Part shown: piece by piece, positions 46,350 through 57,012 of the stretch
Numbering within the stretch: position 1 is the first letter of the stretch
How the letters are laid out: each line of letters begins with the position of its first letter
Translations under genes and position numbers: made by a program
The notes under the pieces: generated by a model
The model's database searches: none
What the model was told of the DNA's origin: nothing
The model's input: the letters and a program-made list of their open reading frames with translations, nothing else
DNA from: Hydrogenophaga sp. SL48
GTDB lineage: Bacteria; Pseudomonadota; Gammaproteobacteria; Burkholderiales; Burkholderiaceae_C
Assembly (NCBI RefSeq): GCF_021729865.1
Contig: NZ_CP063400.1
Span: 2,790,001 to 2,854,000, forward strand
Length of the DNA: 64,000 nucleotides
Direction: 5' to 3'

Positions 46350-47678
46350 ATGTCACAAGCCCCGCACCCCGCAGGCGCCGCGGCCAACAGCCCGGCCGCC
46401 TTCACCAACGCCCTGCCCTCCTACCTGAATCCGGACAAGATCGGCCCCTGGGGCATCTACCTGCAGCAGGTGGACCGGGTCACGCCCTACTTGGGCGATC
46501 TGGCGCGCTGGGTGGACACGCTCAAGCGACCCAAGCGCACCCTGATCGTGGACGTGCCGATCCACCTGGACAACGGCACCGTGGCGCACTTCGAGGGCTA
46601 CCGCGTGCAACACAACACCAGCCGCGGTCCGGGCAAGGGCGGTGTGCGTTTCCACCAGGACGTGACCCTGTCGGAAGTGATGGCGCTCTCGGCCTGGATG
46701 TCGATCAAGAACGCGGCTGTCAACGTGCCCTACGGCGGCGCCAAGGGCGGCATCCGCGTCGACCCGCGGCAGCTCTCCAAGGGTGAGCTGGAGCGCGTGA
46801 CGCGCCGCTACACCAGCGAGATCGGCATCATCATCGGCCCGACCAAGGACATCCCGGCGCCCGATGTGAACACCAACGAGCAGATCATGGCCTGGATGAT
46901 GGACACCTACTCCATGAACGAAGGCTCCACCGCCACCGGCGTGGTCACCGGCAAGCCGGTGGACCTGGGCGGCTCGCTCGGCCGACGCGAAGCCACGGGC
47001 CGCGGCGTGTTCACCGTCGGCAGCGAAGCCGCCAAACACATTGGCATGGACATCAGCCAGGCGCGCGTGGCCGTGCAGGGCTTCGGCAACGTGGGTGGCG
47101 TGGCGGGCAAGCTGTTCGCCGAGGCCGGCGCCAAAGTCGTGGCGGTGCAGGACCATGGCGGCACCATCTACCGTGAAGCGGGGCTGGATGTGCCCTTGCT
47201 GATGGCGCATGTGGCCCGCATGGGTTCGGTGGCGGGCTTCCCGCAGGCCGAGGTGATCGCCAACGATGCGTTCTGGGACGTGCCTTGTGACATCCTGATC
47301 CCCGCCGCGCTGGAGCAGCAGATCACCGAAGCCAACGCCGGCCGCATCCAGGCCAAGATGGTCATCGAAGGCGCCAACGGCCCGACCACGCCGCAGGCCG
47401 ACGACATCCTGCACGACCGCGGCATCCTGGTGCTGCCCGACGTGATCGCCAACGCCGGCGGCGTGACCGTGAGCTACTTCGAGTGGGTGCAGGACTTTTC
47501 CAGCTTCTTCTGGAGCGAGGACGAAATCAACGAACGCCTGGTGAAGATCATGAAGGGCGCGTTCGCCTCCGTGTGGCAGGTGGCCGAAGAGAACAAGGTG
47601 AGCCTGCGCACGGCCACCTTCATCGTGGCCTGCAAGCGCATCCTGCACGCGCGCGACCTGCGGGGCTTGTACCCGTAA
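46350..47678 (+). CDS. gdhA: Glutamate dehydrogenase (Glu/Leu/Phe/Val family)
   Basis: This 442-residue cytoplasmic enzyme interconverts glutamate and 2-oxoglutarate plus ammonia. The N-terminal ELFV_dehydrog_N domain has [14 protein letters not shown] and the catalytic Lys in [13 protein letters not shown] (~residue 134). The dinucleotide-binding domain has VQGFGNVGG (~240), and [12 protein letters not shown] is near the end. Asp-type cofactor preference (NAD versus NADP) is not decided from the motif. AAGGAAT ahead of the ATG supports the start. Monocistronic. Confidence 0.94.
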   Translation: MSQAPHPAGAAANSPAAFTNALPSYLNPDKIGPWGIYLQQVDRVTPYLGDLARWVDTLKRPKRTLIVDVPIHLDNGTVAHFEGYRVQHNTSRGPGKGGVRFHQDVTLSEVMALSAWMSIKNAAVNVPYGGAKGGIRVDPRQLSKGELERVTRRYTSEIGIIIGPTKDIPAPDVNTNEQIMAWMMDTYSMNEGSTATGVVTGKPVDLGGSLGRREATGRGVFTVGSEAAKHIGMDISQARVAVQGFGNVGGVAGKLFAEAGAKVVAVQDHGGTIYREAGLDVPLLMAHVARMGSVAGFPQAEVIANDAFWDVPCDILIPAALEQQITEANAGRIQAKMVIEGANGPTTPQADDILHDRGILVLPDVIANAGGVTVSYFEWVQDFSSFFWSEDEINERLVKIMKGAFASVWQVAEENKVSLRTATFIVACKRILHARDLRGLYP

Positions 47679-47680
47679 TC

Positions 47681-47760
47681 ACCCCCGTGCCGCCTGCGGC
47701 GTCACCCCCTCAAAGGGGGCGATGCGAGTGGCCCGGCAGAGCCGGTTCCACCGCATCCTT
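47681..47760 (-). repeat. Three-hairpin intergenic repeat, copy E
   Basis: An inverse-oriented copy directly after the gdhA stop; paired head to head with copy F 60 bp away. Confidence 0.7.
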
Positions 47761-47821
47761 GGCGAAGGCATGCACGCCGGAGGCGCACAGGAACAGGCGA
47801 TGGGGAGTTCATCCCAAGGCA

Positions 47822-47891
47822 CCGCGGAACCGGCTTTGCCGGGCCGCCAGTGCCGCCCCCTGGGGGGTGACGCCGTAGGCGGCGCGGGGGG
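47822..47891 (+). repeat. Three-hairpin intergenic repeat, copy F
   Basis: The clearest copy: GGAACCGGCTTTGCCGGGCC hairpin, a spacer, CCCCCTGGGGGG core, and CGCCGTAGGCGGCG palindrome followed by GGGGG. It ends 6 bp before the DUF1178 stop codon. Confidence 0.75.
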
Positions 47892-47897
47892 AGACAG

Positions 47898-48368
47898 CTA
47901 TTGCAGCGTGTCCTTGAGCCCAGGCAGCGAGGGCAGCGGCATCACGTCAATGCCCTCCTCGATCAGCTCCATCGCCACCTCGGGGCTGGTGCGGCCACGG
48001 ATGTTGCGTTGCGCCACCTCGCCATGGTGCATGGCCCGGGCCTGATCGGCGAAGCGCTCGCCCACGTCTTCGGTCTGCGCCAGCACCTGGCGCATGGCCT
48101 TGAGCAACTGGGCCTGCAACGGTGAACCGGATGCGGGAAAACCCAGTTCCACCCGACCCATGGCGTCAGGGGGCTCCACAGGCGCTTTGTCGTCCCGATG
48201 GCCACGCAGGTTCAGGCGCGGCGCGGAAAGCATCTTCTGAATCGCTGTGTCGCCACACAACGGGCAGCTCAGCAGCTCACGCGCGAGCTGGTCGGTGAAG
48301 TCGGCTTCAGAGCCGAACCAGCCTTCGAATTCGTGCTGGTGCGCGCATTGCAAGTTGAGAACCTTCAT
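47898..48368 (-). CDS. DUF1178 family protein
   Basis: This 156-residue cytoplasmic protein begins MKVLNLQCAHQHEFEGWFGS and has an N-terminal zinc-ribbon-like module with CxHxHxF and CPLCGD (about residues 8-38), then a basic middle and a helical C-terminus (VGERFADQARAMHHGE). The DUF1178 function is unknown; a metal-binding regulatory role is plausible. It is the last gene of the nuo operon, 8 bp after the NUDIX gene, an order conserved in this group. Confidence 0.87.
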   Translation of the reverse strand: MKVLNLQCAHQHEFEGWFGSEADFTDQLARELLSCPLCGDTAIQKMLSAPRLNLRGHRDDKAPVEPPDAMGRVELGFPASGSPLQAQLLKAMRQVLAQTEDVGERFADQARAMHHGEVAQRNIRGRTSPEVAMELIEEGIDVMPLPSLPGLKDTLQ

Positions 48369-48376
48369 GGCCGAAA

Positions 48377-48973
48377 TTATCGAGCCACCGCTGGTGGCAT
48401 GGTCCCTGACCAGTCGAGAGTCCATGCCCCGGACAGCACATTCTGCAACCACAGCGCGCCCACCAGGGTCTTGCAGTCGATGATGGCGCCGCTCCGGCAC
48501 CACGCCTGCAACTCATCGGGCGTGGCGCTGAACACGTCGAGAAACTCGCCCTCGTCGAGCTGTCGCTCGCCCGCAGAGAGCCCACGCGCAAACCAGATGT
48601 CGATGATCTCGTCGGAGTAGGCAATGGTCGGTGCCAGCCGGCCGGCAAAGGCCCACTCGCGCGCGCTGTAGCCGGTTTCTTCGAGCAACTCACGCCGCGC
48701 ACACGCGAGACTCCCCTCGCCGGCATCCAGCTTTCCGGCCGGAAACTCCACCATCACCTCGCGCAGCGGGTGGCGGTACTGGCGCTCCATCACCAGACGG
48801 CCATCATCCAGCCAACCGATCACCATCACCGCGCCTGGGTGCAGCACATATTCGCGCGTCGCCTCCCGGCCAGAGGGCAGCTGCACGGTGTCGCGAACGA
48901 CGTGAAGAAAATGTCCTTTGAGCAGTTCGGTGCGCGCCACCGGTACTTCGCGCAAGTGGGTGTCTGACCCCAT
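48377..48973 (-). CDS. NUDIX hydrolase (ADP-ribose pyrophosphatase-like)
   Basis: This 198-residue protein has the Nudix box GKLDAGEGSLACARRELLEETGY (split: G-x5-E-x7-REL-x2-E-x-G, about residues 80-102) and the preceding APxxP-like strand. The overall pattern matches ADP-ribose pyrophosphatases of the NudF type, which hydrolyse ADP-ribose to AMP and ribose 5-phosphate. The ATG at 48973 has GAGG 6 nt upstream; the TTG six bases before it is rejected. It lies between DUF2818 and DUF1178 genes at the tail of the nuo operon. Confidence 0.88.
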   Translation of the reverse strand: MGSDTHLREVPVARTELLKGHFLHVVRDTVQLPSGREATREYVLHPGAVMVIGWLDDGRLVMERQYRHPLREVMVEFPAGKLDAGEGSLACARRELLEETGYSAREWAFAGRLAPTIAYSDEIIDIWFARGLSAGERQLDEGEFLDVFSATPDELQAWCRSGAIIDCKTLVGALWLQNVLSGAWTLDWSGTMPPAVAR

Positions 48974-48981
48974 GCCCAACC

Positions 48982-49284
48982 TCAGCCTCGCCGCTTGAAA
49001 AGGTAGCGGTAGACGAAACCCGGGAACGCCAGCGTCAAGAACAGCGCCGCTGTGGTCGCATAGAACTCCCAGCCCTGGGGCGCGATCTGGCCTGCGGAAC
49101 GTTCCAGAGCCAGGCCCAAAGCGCCCACCAGAAAGTACCAGATCACCAGCTCCAGCAAGTGAATGCCCAGCGACTTGGCAGACGCCCGCGGAATCACCCC
49201 GAGCCAGCGTTGATTGAGGAATGGCAGATTGGCGCCGGCCACGGCCGCCAGCAAGACGAGCCAGATGGAAAGGGAGTGGTTCAT
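48982..49284 (-). CDS. DUF2818 family membrane protein
   Basis: This 100-residue protein has three membrane helices (LSIWLVLLAAVAGANLPF, LELVIWYFLVGALGLALE and FYATTAALFLTLAFPGFVYR). DUF2818 proteins regularly follow nuoN in Burkholderiales. The role is unknown but may relate to complex I assembly (inference from conserved linkage). It is 61 bp after nuoN and 8 bp before the NUDIX gene start. Confidence 0.88.
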   Translation of the reverse strand: MNHSLSIWLVLLAAVAGANLPFLNQRWLGVIPRASAKSLGIHLLELVIWYFLVGALGLALERSAGQIAPQGWEFYATTAALFLTLAFPGFVYRYLFKRRG

Positions 49285-49345
49285 ATGGGCAGAAAGGGCC
49301 CCGGATGCAGCGCCGTGAGCGGCGCCACAGGCCAGAACCGAAGGG

Positions 49346-50857
49346 TCAGGCCATCAGGGCCGTGATCGCCTGGGCGCACAGGGCCATCAGGCCACCGGGC
49401 AAGAGGCCAAGACCCAGCACCAGCGCACCGTTGAGCGAGAGCACCGAACGCGCGTCCAGGCCAGCAGCGATGCCAGCGGTCTGGGTGGGCGCATCGAAAT
49501 ACATCACCTTGACCAGACGCAGGTAATAGAACGCGCCAATCAGGGACATGATCACGGCGAACACCGCCAGGCCGATGTACACCGGTTGCGAAGACGCCAG
49601 CAGGGCCTGAAGCACCGACAGCTTGGCGTAGAAGCCCACCATGGGCGGCACACCGGCCAGCGAGAACATGCACACCGCCATGACGGCCGCGTACAACGGG
49701 CTGCGCTGGTTCAGACCGGCCAGATCGCTCACGTTGTCCGATTCGAAGCCGCCGCGCGAGAGCAACAGGATCACGCCGAAGGTGCCGAGCGTGGTCAACA
49801 CATAGGTCACCACATAGAACATCGAAGAGCCGTAGGCGTTGGCCATGTTGCTGCTGTCCAGCCCCTGGCCTGTGGCCACCACACCGGCCAGCAAACCCAG
49901 CAGCATGAAACCCATCTGGGCGATGGTGGAGAAGGCCAACATGCGTTTCAGGTTGGTCTGGGCGATGGCCGCGAGGTTGCCGATCAGCAGCGAAGCCACC
50001 GACAGCACCGCGAGCATCTGTTGCCAGTCGACCGCCAAGGGTGCCAGGCCTTCCACCAGCAGACGAATCACGATGGCAAACGCGGCCAGCTTGGGCGCCC
50101 CTCCGATCATCAGGGTGACGGCCGTGGGTGCACCGTGGTACACGTCGGGTACCCACATGTGGAACGGCACCACGCCCAGCTTGAAGGCCAGGCCGGCCAC
50201 GACGAACACCAACCCCAGCGTCAGCACCTGCGGCGATCCCTTGAGTGTGGCCTCGCCGCCAGCGATGGCCTTCATCACCTCGGCTACATCGAGCGACGCC
50301 GTCGCGCCGTACACCAGCGACAGTCCGTAGAGCAGGAAACCGCTGGCCAGCGCGCCGAGCACGAAATACTTCATGGCGGCTTCGGTGGCCTGCACATCGT
50401 CGCGGCGCAGAGCCACCAGCGCGTAGCTGGACAGGGTCAGCAACTCCAGGCCCAGGTAAATGACCAGGAAGTTGTGGCCGGAGATCATGACGAACATGCC
50501 CAGCAGCGCATAGAGCGACAACGAAAACAGCTCGCCGCCACCCGACAACATGTCGCGGTCCCCGGCATAGCGGCGGCCGTACACCAACGTGACCAGCACG
50601 GCCAAAGCGGCAAAACACTTGAGCCACTGCCCCATGGGGTCGCTGATGACCATGCCACCAAAACCCAGCAAGGTCTGACCCGTTGCTGCAGCAGCGCCTT
50701 GAAGATAGGCCACCACGGCAAGCGTCAAGAGCGTCAGAACGTAGGTGGTGCCACGCAGGCGTGACTTGACCGCGACATCGACCAGCGAGATCACACAGGC
50801 CATGACCAGCAAAAATATCTCGGGAAAGGCCAGCACCCAGCTGCTTTGGTCGTTCAT
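49346..50857 (-). CDS. nuoN: NADH-quinone oxidoreductase subunit N
   Basis: This 503-residue antiporter-like membrane subunit has about 14 helices, with the conserved Lys in the half-channel region ([26 protein letters not shown], ~235-260) and Lys/Glu residues in other helices. It is the distal pump module beside NuoM. The start is the ATG at 50857 ([11 protein letters not shown]); the long reading frame upstream is an artefact of overlap with nuoM. Confidence 0.95.
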   Translation of the reverse strand: MNDQSSWVLAFPEIFLLVMACVISLVDVAVKSRLRGTTYVLTLLTLAVVAYLQGAAAATGQTLLGFGGMVISDPMGQWLKCFAALAVLVTLVYGRRYAGDRDMLSGGGELFSLSLYALLGMFVMISGHNFLVIYLGLELLTLSSYALVALRRDDVQATEAAMKYFVLGALASGFLLYGLSLVYGATASLDVAEVMKAIAGGEATLKGSPQVLTLGLVFVVAGLAFKLGVVPFHMWVPDVYHGAPTAVTLMIGGAPKLAAFAIVIRLLVEGLAPLAVDWQQMLAVLSVASLLIGNLAAIAQTNLKRMLAFSTIAQMGFMLLGLLAGVVATGQGLDSSNMANAYGSSMFYVVTYVLTTLGTFGVILLLSRGGFESDNVSDLAGLNQRSPLYAAVMAVCMFSLAGVPPMVGFYAKLSVLQALLASSQPVYIGLAVFAVIMSLIGAFYYLRLVKVMYFDAPTQTAGIAAGLDARSVLSLNGALVLGLGLLPGGLMALCAQAITALMA

Positions 50858-50892
50858 GGTGAAGACTCTCTTTTGTTTGTTGTCGGCACGGT

Positions 50893-52368
50893 TCAGTTGA
50901 GCTTGGAGATGGCCACGTGGCGCAGCAGCTCGGCAACAGAAGCGTCCATCACATCGGTGAAGGGCTTGGGGTACACGCCCATGTAGAGCACGGCGATCGC
51001 GAGCACCGCCATGACCAGGAACTCGCGACGACCGATGTCGGTCAACGCTTTCACATGGCCATTGGCCACGGCGCCCAGGTACACCCGCTTGAACATCCAC
51101 AAGGAATAGGCGGCACCGAAGATCAGCGCGGAAGCGGCGGCGGCGCCGATCCAGAAGTTGGCTTTCACGGCCGCGAGGATGACCATCCATTCGCCCACAA
51201 AGCCGGCCGTTCCGGGCAACCCGCAGTTGGCCATGGTGAACAGCAGTGCAAACGCCGCAAAATTCGGCATGGTGTTGACGACGCCACCGTAGCTGGAGAT
51301 CTCGCGCGAGTGCACACGGTCGTACAGCACACCGATGGAGAGGAACATGGCAGCCGACACAAAACCGTGGGCGATCATCTGCACGATGCCGCCCGAGACA
51401 CCCAAGTCGCTGAACACGAAGAAACCCAGCGTGACAAACCCCATGTGAGCGACGGATGAATAAGCCACCAGCTTCTTCATGTCTTTCTGGACCATGGCCA
51501 CCAGGCCCACATAGACCACGGCGATCAGCGACAGCGTGATGATGAGCCAGGCCCATTCGTGCGACGCGTCGGGCAGGATGGGCAGGGAGAAGCGCAGGAA
51601 ACCATAGGCACCCAGCTTCAGCATGATCGCGGCCAGCACGGCGGAGCCGCCGGTGGGTGCCTCGACGTGCACGTCGGGCAGCCAGGTGTGCACCGGCCAC
51701 ATCGGCACCTTCACCGCGAAGGCCGCGAAGAAGGCAAAGAACAGCAGGGTCTGCGCCGTGCTGCCCAGCGGCAGCTTGTGCCAGGTGGCCAGATCAAAAC
51801 TGCCGCCCGACTGCGTGTACAGGTAGATCAGGGCCACCAGCATCAGCAGCGAGCCCATCAGCGTGTACAGGAAGAACTTGAACGCCGCGTAGATCTTGTT
51901 CGGACCTCCCCAGATGCCGATGATCAGGTACATCGGGATCAGCGTGGCTTCAAAGAACACGTAGAACAGCATGCCGTCCTGCGCGGAAAAGACGCCGATC
52001 ATCAGGCCCGACAGGATCAGGAACGCACCCATGTACTGGTTCACGCGCTCGGTGATGGACTCCCAGCTGGCGATCACCACCACCACGGTGATGAAGGCGG
52101 TCAACAGGATCAGCCAGAGAGAGATGCCATCCACACCCAGGTGGTAGTTGACATGGAAACGATCGATCCAGGTGGACTTCTCCACAAACTGCATCGCGGC
52201 CGTCCCCAGCTTGAAGCCGGTGTAGAGAGGTACCGTGACGGCCAACGAGAGCAAAGCCCCCAGCAGCGCCAGCCAGCGCACCGCGTGCGCCTGATCATCC
52301 CGACCCAAGGCCAGCAGCACGGCTCCGAAGGCAATCGGTGCCCAGATCGCAAGGCTCAGCAAACCCAT
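50893..52368 (-). CDS. nuoM: NADH-quinone oxidoreductase subunit M
   Basis: This 491-residue subunit has 14 helices and the antiporter-like repeat with Glu in [11 protein letters not shown] (~135) and Lys in [25 protein letters not shown] (~225-250). It pumps protons within the membrane arm. Order in the operon is nuoL, nuoM, nuoN with short gaps (13 and 35 bp). Confidence 0.96.
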   Translation of the reverse strand: MGLLSLAIWAPIAFGAVLLALGRDDQAHAVRWLALLGALLSLAVTVPLYTGFKLGTAAMQFVEKSTWIDRFHVNYHLGVDGISLWLILLTAFITVVVVIASWESITERVNQYMGAFLILSGLMIGVFSAQDGMLFYVFFEATLIPMYLIIGIWGGPNKIYAAFKFFLYTLMGSLLMLVALIYLYTQSGGSFDLATWHKLPLGSTAQTLLFFAFFAAFAVKVPMWPVHTWLPDVHVEAPTGGSAVLAAIMLKLGAYGFLRFSLPILPDASHEWAWLIITLSLIAVVYVGLVAMVQKDMKKLVAYSSVAHMGFVTLGFFVFSDLGVSGGIVQMIAHGFVSAAMFLSIGVLYDRVHSREISSYGGVVNTMPNFAAFALLFTMANCGLPGTAGFVGEWMVILAAVKANFWIGAAAASALIFGAAYSLWMFKRVYLGAVANGHVKALTDIGRREFLVMAVLAIAVLYMGVYPKPFTDVMDASVAELLRHVAISKLN

Positions 52369-52381
52369 CTTGTTCTTCTCC

Positions 52382-54403
52382 TTATTTGGCGAGCCACACG
52401 AAATACGTCATGAACAGGAACACGCCCACGATCATCATCAACGCGTAGTGGTACAGGTACCCGCTCTGTGCACCTCGCACGAACGACGAGAAGGCGCCCA
52501 CGAGCTTCCAGCTGGCGTTGACCACCCCGGTTTCGATCACGCCCTGGTCGCCTCCCTTCCACAGGCCGGTGCCCAACGCGCGTGCGCCACGGGCCAGCAC
52601 GTTCTCGTTGAACCAGTCCATGTAGTACTTGTTTTCAAGCACCGTGATGACGGGCTTGAGGGCACGACCGATGGCGGCCGGTACGGCCGGGTTGATCAGG
52701 TACATGTACCAGGCGATGACCGCGCCAGACAGGGCAAGGTAGAACGGTGCGGTGGAGAACGCATGCAAGGCCATGGCCAGCGGACCGTGGAACTCTTCCG
52801 CGAATTTCGCCACGGCCGGGTGCGCGGCCGAGTTGATGGTGATCGCGTCCTTGAGGAAGTCCCCGAACAGCATCGGCTGGATGGTCATGAAACCGATCAC
52901 CACCGAAGGAATCGCGAGCAACAGCAACGGCACGGTCACCACCCAGGGGGTTTCGTGAGGTTTGTGATCGCCATGACCATGCCCGTGGTCATCGTGGCCA
53001 TGGTGCGCATCCGGGTTCTGGTCAAAACGCTCTTTGCCGTGGAACACCAGGAAATACAGGCGGAACGAGTAGAAGGACGTCACGAAGACACCAGCCAGCA
53101 CCGCGAAGTGGGCAAAACCGGAAGCCGGCAGGTTGCTGAAATGCACCGCCTCGATGATCGAGTCCTTGGAATAGAAGCCCGAGAACAGCGGCGTGCCGAT
53201 CAGGGCCAGCGTGCCCAGCAGGGAGGTGATCCAGGTGATGGGCATGTACTTGCGCACACCGCCCATCCAGCGGATGTCCTGGTTGTGGTGCAGGCCCATG
53301 ATCACCGAGCCGGCGGCCAGGAACAGCAGGGCCTTGAAGAAGGCGTGCGTCATCAGGTGGAACACGGCCACCGAGTAGGCCGAGGCGCCCAGCGCCACCG
53401 TCATGTAGCCCAGCTGGGACAGCGTGGAGTAGGCGACGACGCGCTTGATGTCGTTCTGGATGATGCCCAGGAAGCCCATGAACAGGGCCGTGATGGCACC
53501 GATCACCATGATGAAGTTCAGAGCGGTGTCCGACAGTTCGAACAGCGGGGACATGCGCGCCACCATGAAAATGCCCGCCGTCACCATCGTGGCGGCGTGG
53601 ATCAGCGCGGAAATCGGGGTCGGGCCCTCCATCGAGTCGGGCAGCCAGACGTGCAGCGGGAACTGGGCCGACTTGCCCATGGCACCGATGAACAGGCAGA
53701 TGCAGATCACGGTGATCAGCAGCCAGTCGGTGCCGGGAAAGCCCAGCTTGCCGAGTTCGGGCGCCTTGGCGAACACTTCGGTGTAGTTCAGCGTGCCGGC
53801 ATAGGCCACGATCAGGCCAATGCCGAGGATGAAGCCGAAGTCACCCACGCGGTTGACCAGGAAGGCCTTCATGTTGGCGAAAATGGCCGTCGGCTTGTTG
53901 AACCAGAAACCGATCAACAGGTACGACACCAGACCCACCGCCTCCCAGCCAAAGAACAGCTGCAGCAGGTTGTTGCTCATCACCAGCATCAGCATGGAGA
54001 AGGTGAACAGCGAGATGTAGGCGAAGAAGCGGTTGTAGCCGGCGTCTTCTTCCATGTAGCCGATGGTGTAGAGGTGCACCATGAGCGAGACGAAAGTGAC
54101 CACCACCATCATCATGGCGGTCAGGCCATCGACCATGAAGCCGATTTCCATCTTCAGGCCACCCACCACCATCCACTCGTAAACAGTCTGGTTGAAGCGC
54201 GCACCATCGACCGCGACGCTCTTGAGCGTCATGGCAGAGATGACAAAGGCGATCAGCACACCCAGGATGGTGAGCGTGTGCGAGGTGCGGCGACCGATGA
54301 CGTTGCCGCCAAAGGTGGTGCCCAGGATGCCGGCCAGCCCGGCACCCACCAGGGGGGCGAGCGGAACGGCCAGCAGGGTGCTTGCAGAGAGAGTGGTGCT
54401 CAT
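52382..54403 (-). CDS. nuoL: NADH-quinone oxidoreductase subunit L
   Basis: This 673-residue subunit has about 16 helices, the conserved Lys in AMGKSAQFPLHVWLPDSMEGPTPISALIHAA (split around ~235-265), and the C-terminal amphipathic HL helix region after an His/Asp-rich loop (HHGHDDHGHGHGDH, ~470-490) that is unusually metal-binding-like. It is the most distal pump subunit, and HL runs along the membrane arm. 27 bp after nuoK. Confidence 0.96.
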   Translation of the reverse strand: MSTTLSASTLLAVPLAPLVGAGLAGILGTTFGGNVIGRRTSHTLTILGVLIAFVISAMTLKSVAVDGARFNQTVYEWMVVGGLKMEIGFMVDGLTAMMMVVVTFVSLMVHLYTIGYMEEDAGYNRFFAYISLFTFSMLMLVMSNNLLQLFFGWEAVGLVSYLLIGFWFNKPTAIFANMKAFLVNRVGDFGFILGIGLIVAYAGTLNYTEVFAKAPELGKLGFPGTDWLLITVICICLFIGAMGKSAQFPLHVWLPDSMEGPTPISALIHAATMVTAGIFMVARMSPLFELSDTALNFIMVIGAITALFMGFLGIIQNDIKRVVAYSTLSQLGYMTVALGASAYSVAVFHLMTHAFFKALLFLAAGSVIMGLHHNQDIRWMGGVRKYMPITWITSLLGTLALIGTPLFSGFYSKDSIIEAVHFSNLPASGFAHFAVLAGVFVTSFYSFRLYFLVFHGKERFDQNPDAHHGHDDHGHGHGDHKPHETPWVVTVPLLLLAIPSVVIGFMTIQPMLFGDFLKDAITINSAAHPAVAKFAEEFHGPLAMALHAFSTAPFYLALSGAVIAWYMYLINPAVPAAIGRALKPVITVLENKYYMDWFNENVLARGARALGTGLWKGGDQGVIETGVVNASWKLVGAFSSFVRGAQSGYLYHYALMMIVGVFLFMTYFVWLAK

Positions 54404-54430
54404 GGTGTTCTTGCCTCTTCGGGATGGGCT

Positions 54431-54739
54431 TCAACCCTTGAGGGTGTTGAGTTCTTCGACGCTGATCGACGACTTGGCACGGAACAGCAGCACGAGAATG
54501 GCGAGACCAATCGCCGATTCGGCCGCCGCGACCGTGAGGATGAAGAACACAAAGACCTGGCCGTGCATGTCCCCCAAGTAGTGAGAGAACGCCACGAAGT
54601 TCATGTTCACCGCCAGCAACATCAGCTCGATCGCCATGAGCAACACGATGATGTTCTTGCGGTTCAGGAAGATGCCGATGACGGACAGGGCGAACAGGAT
54701 GGCGCCCACCGACAGAAAGTGGCTCAGTGTGAGGCTCAT
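54431..54739 (-). CDS. nuoK: NADH-quinone oxidoreductase subunit K
   Basis: This 102-residue subunit has three helices and the conserved membrane Glu residues ([22 protein letters not shown] and [17 protein letters not shown]) that form part of the proton channel with NuoJ and NuoA. Its ATG overlaps the nuoJ stop (ATGA). Confidence 0.96.
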   Translation of the reverse strand: MSLTLSHFLSVGAILFALSVIGIFLNRKNIIVLLMAIELMLLAVNMNFVAFSHYLGDMHGQVFVFFILTVAAAESAIGLAILVLLFRAKSSISVEELNTLKG

Positions 54740-55380
54740 GCCTTGCCCTCCTCGGCAGCGACCGCTTCAACGGGCGCAGTTTTTTGTGTGGCAGCCATCG
54801 GCACCACGACCAGGCGGTCGCTGGCGCGCACGTGCACCTGCTGTCCTGGATCAATGGCCTTGCTGTCCTTGCGCTGGCGCAGGGTGAGCGCAATCGCCGT
54901 CACCATGGCCACCAGCAGGATCACGGCGGCCACCTCGATCGGGTACAGGTATTCGCTGTACATCAAGCGACCCAGCGCCTTGGTGTTCGACACATCGGCA
55001 GCCTGAGCCACCCCCGCAACGGGTGCCGTGACGGTCGGGAACCCGACCCACAGCACGGCAATCAGTTCGGCCGCCACAAGACCGCCAAGGGTGGCCGCCA
55101 AGGGAAAGTTCTGCCAGAAACCCCAGCGGTCGTCGTCGAACTTGATGTCCAGCATCATCACGACAAACAGGAACAGCACCATGACCGCGCCCAGATACAC
55201 CAGGACCAGTGTCAGACCTAGGAATTCGGCCTTGAGGATCAGCCAGAGCGCCGATGCCTGCGAAAAAGCCAGCATGAGATACAGCACCGCGTGCACAGGG
55301 TTGCGCGAGGTGATGACGCGGTAGGCCGCAAACAGCAGCACCGCTGAAAACAGGTAAAAAAAGCCGGTCTGGTAATCCAT
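54736..55380 (-). CDS. nuoJ: NADH-quinone oxidoreductase subunit J
   Basis: This 214-residue subunit has five helices, with [16 protein letters not shown] (~64-80) as the conserved TM3 that bends during coupling. The C-terminal tail after ~165 is hydrophilic. It lies with NuoA, NuoK and NuoH at the junction of the membrane and peripheral arms. 21 bp after nuoI. Confidence 0.95.
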   Translation of the reverse strand: MDYQTGFFYLFSAVLLFAAYRVITSRNPVHAVLYLMLAFSQASALWLILKAEFLGLTLVLVYLGAVMVLFLFVVMMLDIKFDDDRWGFWQNFPLAATLGGLVAAELIAVLWVGFPTVTAPVAGVAQAADVSNTKALGRLMYSEYLYPIEVAAVILLVAMVTAIALTLRQRKDSKAIDPGQQVHVRASDRLVVVPMAATQKTAPVEAVAAEEGKA

Positions 55381-55401
55381 GGTTCTTGTCTTTCGCCTGC
55401 T

Positions 55402-55914
55402 TCAGCGGTACTTCGCGTCCGCGGCCTTGGCGGCGGCGATCTCGGGTTCGAACCGGTCGCCCACGGCCAGCAGCATCTCTTTGGTGAAGTACAGATCGCC
55501 CCGTTTTTCACCGTGGTATTCGAGGATGTGCGTTTCCACGATCGCGTCCACCGGACAGGCTTCCTCGCAGAAGCCACAGAAGATGCACTTGGTCAGATCG
55601 ATGTCGTAGCGCGTGGTGCGGCGGGTGCCGTCGGCTTCGCGTTCACCGGCTTCGATGGTGATGGCCATCGCTGGGCACACGGCCTCACACAGCTTGCAGG
55701 CGATGCAGCGCTCTTCGCCATTTTCGTAGCGGCGCTGGGCGTGCAGTCCACGAAAGCGGGGAGACAGCGGCGTTTTTTCTTCAGGAAATTGAACAGTGAT
55801 CTTGCGGCGCAGCGCATAACGACCGGTCAGGGCCATGCCCTTGAAGAGTTCCAGCAACAGGAAGCTCTTGAAGAAGTCACGGAGGGAAAAGGGTGCAACG
55901 GCGGTGGTGGACAT
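55402..55914 (-). CDS. nuoI: NADH-quinone oxidoreductase subunit I
   Basis: This 170-residue peripheral ferredoxin-like subunit has two CxxCxxCxxxCP motifs ([12 protein letters not shown] and [12 protein letters not shown]) for clusters N6a and N6b, and an N-terminal amphipathic anchor. It passes electrons from NuoG towards NuoB. 15 bp after nuoH. Confidence 0.96.
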   Translation of the reverse strand: MSTTAVAPFSLRDFFKSFLLLELFKGMALTGRYALRRKITVQFPEEKTPLSPRFRGLHAQRRYENGEERCIACKLCEAVCPAMAITIEAGEREADGTRRTTRYDIDLTKCIFCGFCEEACPVDAIVETHILEYHGEKRGDLYFTKEMLLAVGDRFEPEIAAAKAADAKYR

Positions 55915-55929
55915 GATGGATCGCCCTGC

Positions 55930-57012
55930 TTATTTCCAGATGTTCCACGGGGTCTGCATCAGACCGCCGACGAGCAGCAGCCAGATGAGCGTGACAGGAA
56001 TGAAGATCTTCCAGCCCAAACGCATGATCTGGTCATAACGGAAGCGCGGGAAAGTGGCACGGATCCAGATGAACATGGACACCACCACGAAGGTCTTGAT
56101 GCCCAGCCAGATCCAGCCGGGTATCCAGTTGAACAGCGCGCTGTCGATCGGGGGCAACCAGCCGCCGAGGAACATCAGCACCGCCAGGATGGAGACCAGC
56201 CACATGCTGGCGTATTCCGCCAGGAAGAAGATGGCAAAGCCCATGCCCGAGTACTCGACCATGTGACCGGCCACGATCTCGGCTTCGCCCTCGACCACGT
56301 CAAAGGGATGCCGGTTGGTTTCAGCCACACCGGAGATCAGGTAGACCAGAAAGATCGGCAGCAACGGCAACCAGTTCCAGGAGAGGAATGTGAGCGTGTG
56401 GGACGCGGCCCAGCCGCGCGACTGGGACGCCACGATGTCGCCCAGGTTGAGGCTGCCAGCGGTCATGACGACCACCAGGAAACAGAAGCCGATGGCGATC
56501 TCGTAACTCACCATCTGAGCCGACGCGCGCAGCGCGCCCAGGAAGGCGTACTTGGAATTCGATGCCCAGCCGGCAATGATCACGCCATACACCTCGATCG
56601 ACGTGATGGCCAGGATGACCAGGATGCCAGCGTTGACGTTGGCGATCACGGCCTCGGGACCGAATGGCACCACCACCCACGCGGCCAGCGCGGGCATGAT
56701 GGCCATGATGGGCCCCAGGCGGAACAGGCCCGGCGCGGCAGCGCTCGGACTGATGATCTCCTTGGTCAGCAATTTGACGGCATCGGCGATCGGCTGCAGC
56801 AAACCGAACGGGCCCACACGGTTCGGCCCCAGGCGCACCTGCATGAAGCCGAGCAACTTGCGTTCCCAGAGCGTGAGGTACGCCACCGCGCCCATCAGCG
56901 GCGCGAGAACCACCACGATCTTGATCAGACCCCAGATCACGGGCCAGGCAGCGCCACCCCACCAAGGAGCCGCAAACAGACCCATCCCGCCGTTGTACAT
57001 CGCGTCGATCAT
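55930..57012 (-). CDS. nuoH: NADH-quinone oxidoreductase subunit H
   Basis: This 360-residue subunit has eight helices and a quinone-site loop ([44 protein letters not shown] with its acidic cluster). It connects the quinone chamber to the membrane arm. Its ATG at 57012 overlaps the nuoG stop (ATGA). Confidence 0.96.
   Translation of the reverse strand: MIDAMYNGGMGLFAAPWWGGAAWPVIWGLIKIVVVLAPLMGAVAYLTLWERKLLGFMQVRLGPNRVGPFGLLQPIADAVKLLTKEIISPSAAAPGLFRLGPIMAIMPALAAWVVVPFGPEAVIANVNAGILVILAITSIEVYGVIIAGWASNSKYAFLGALRASAQMVSYEIAIGFCFLVVVMTAGSLNLGDIVASQSRGWAASHTLTFLSWNWLPLLPIFLVYLISGVAETNRHPFDVVEGEAEIVAGHMVEYSGMGFAIFFLAEYASMWLVSILAVLMFLGGWLPPIDSALFNWIPGWIWLGIKTFVVVSMFIWIRATFPRFRYDQIMRLGWKIFIPVTLIWLLLVGGLMQTPWNIWK

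Noticed and set aside
48974..48979. TTG start for the NUDIX gene
   Set aside because: The ATG at 48973 has a correctly spaced GAGG; the TTG has none.
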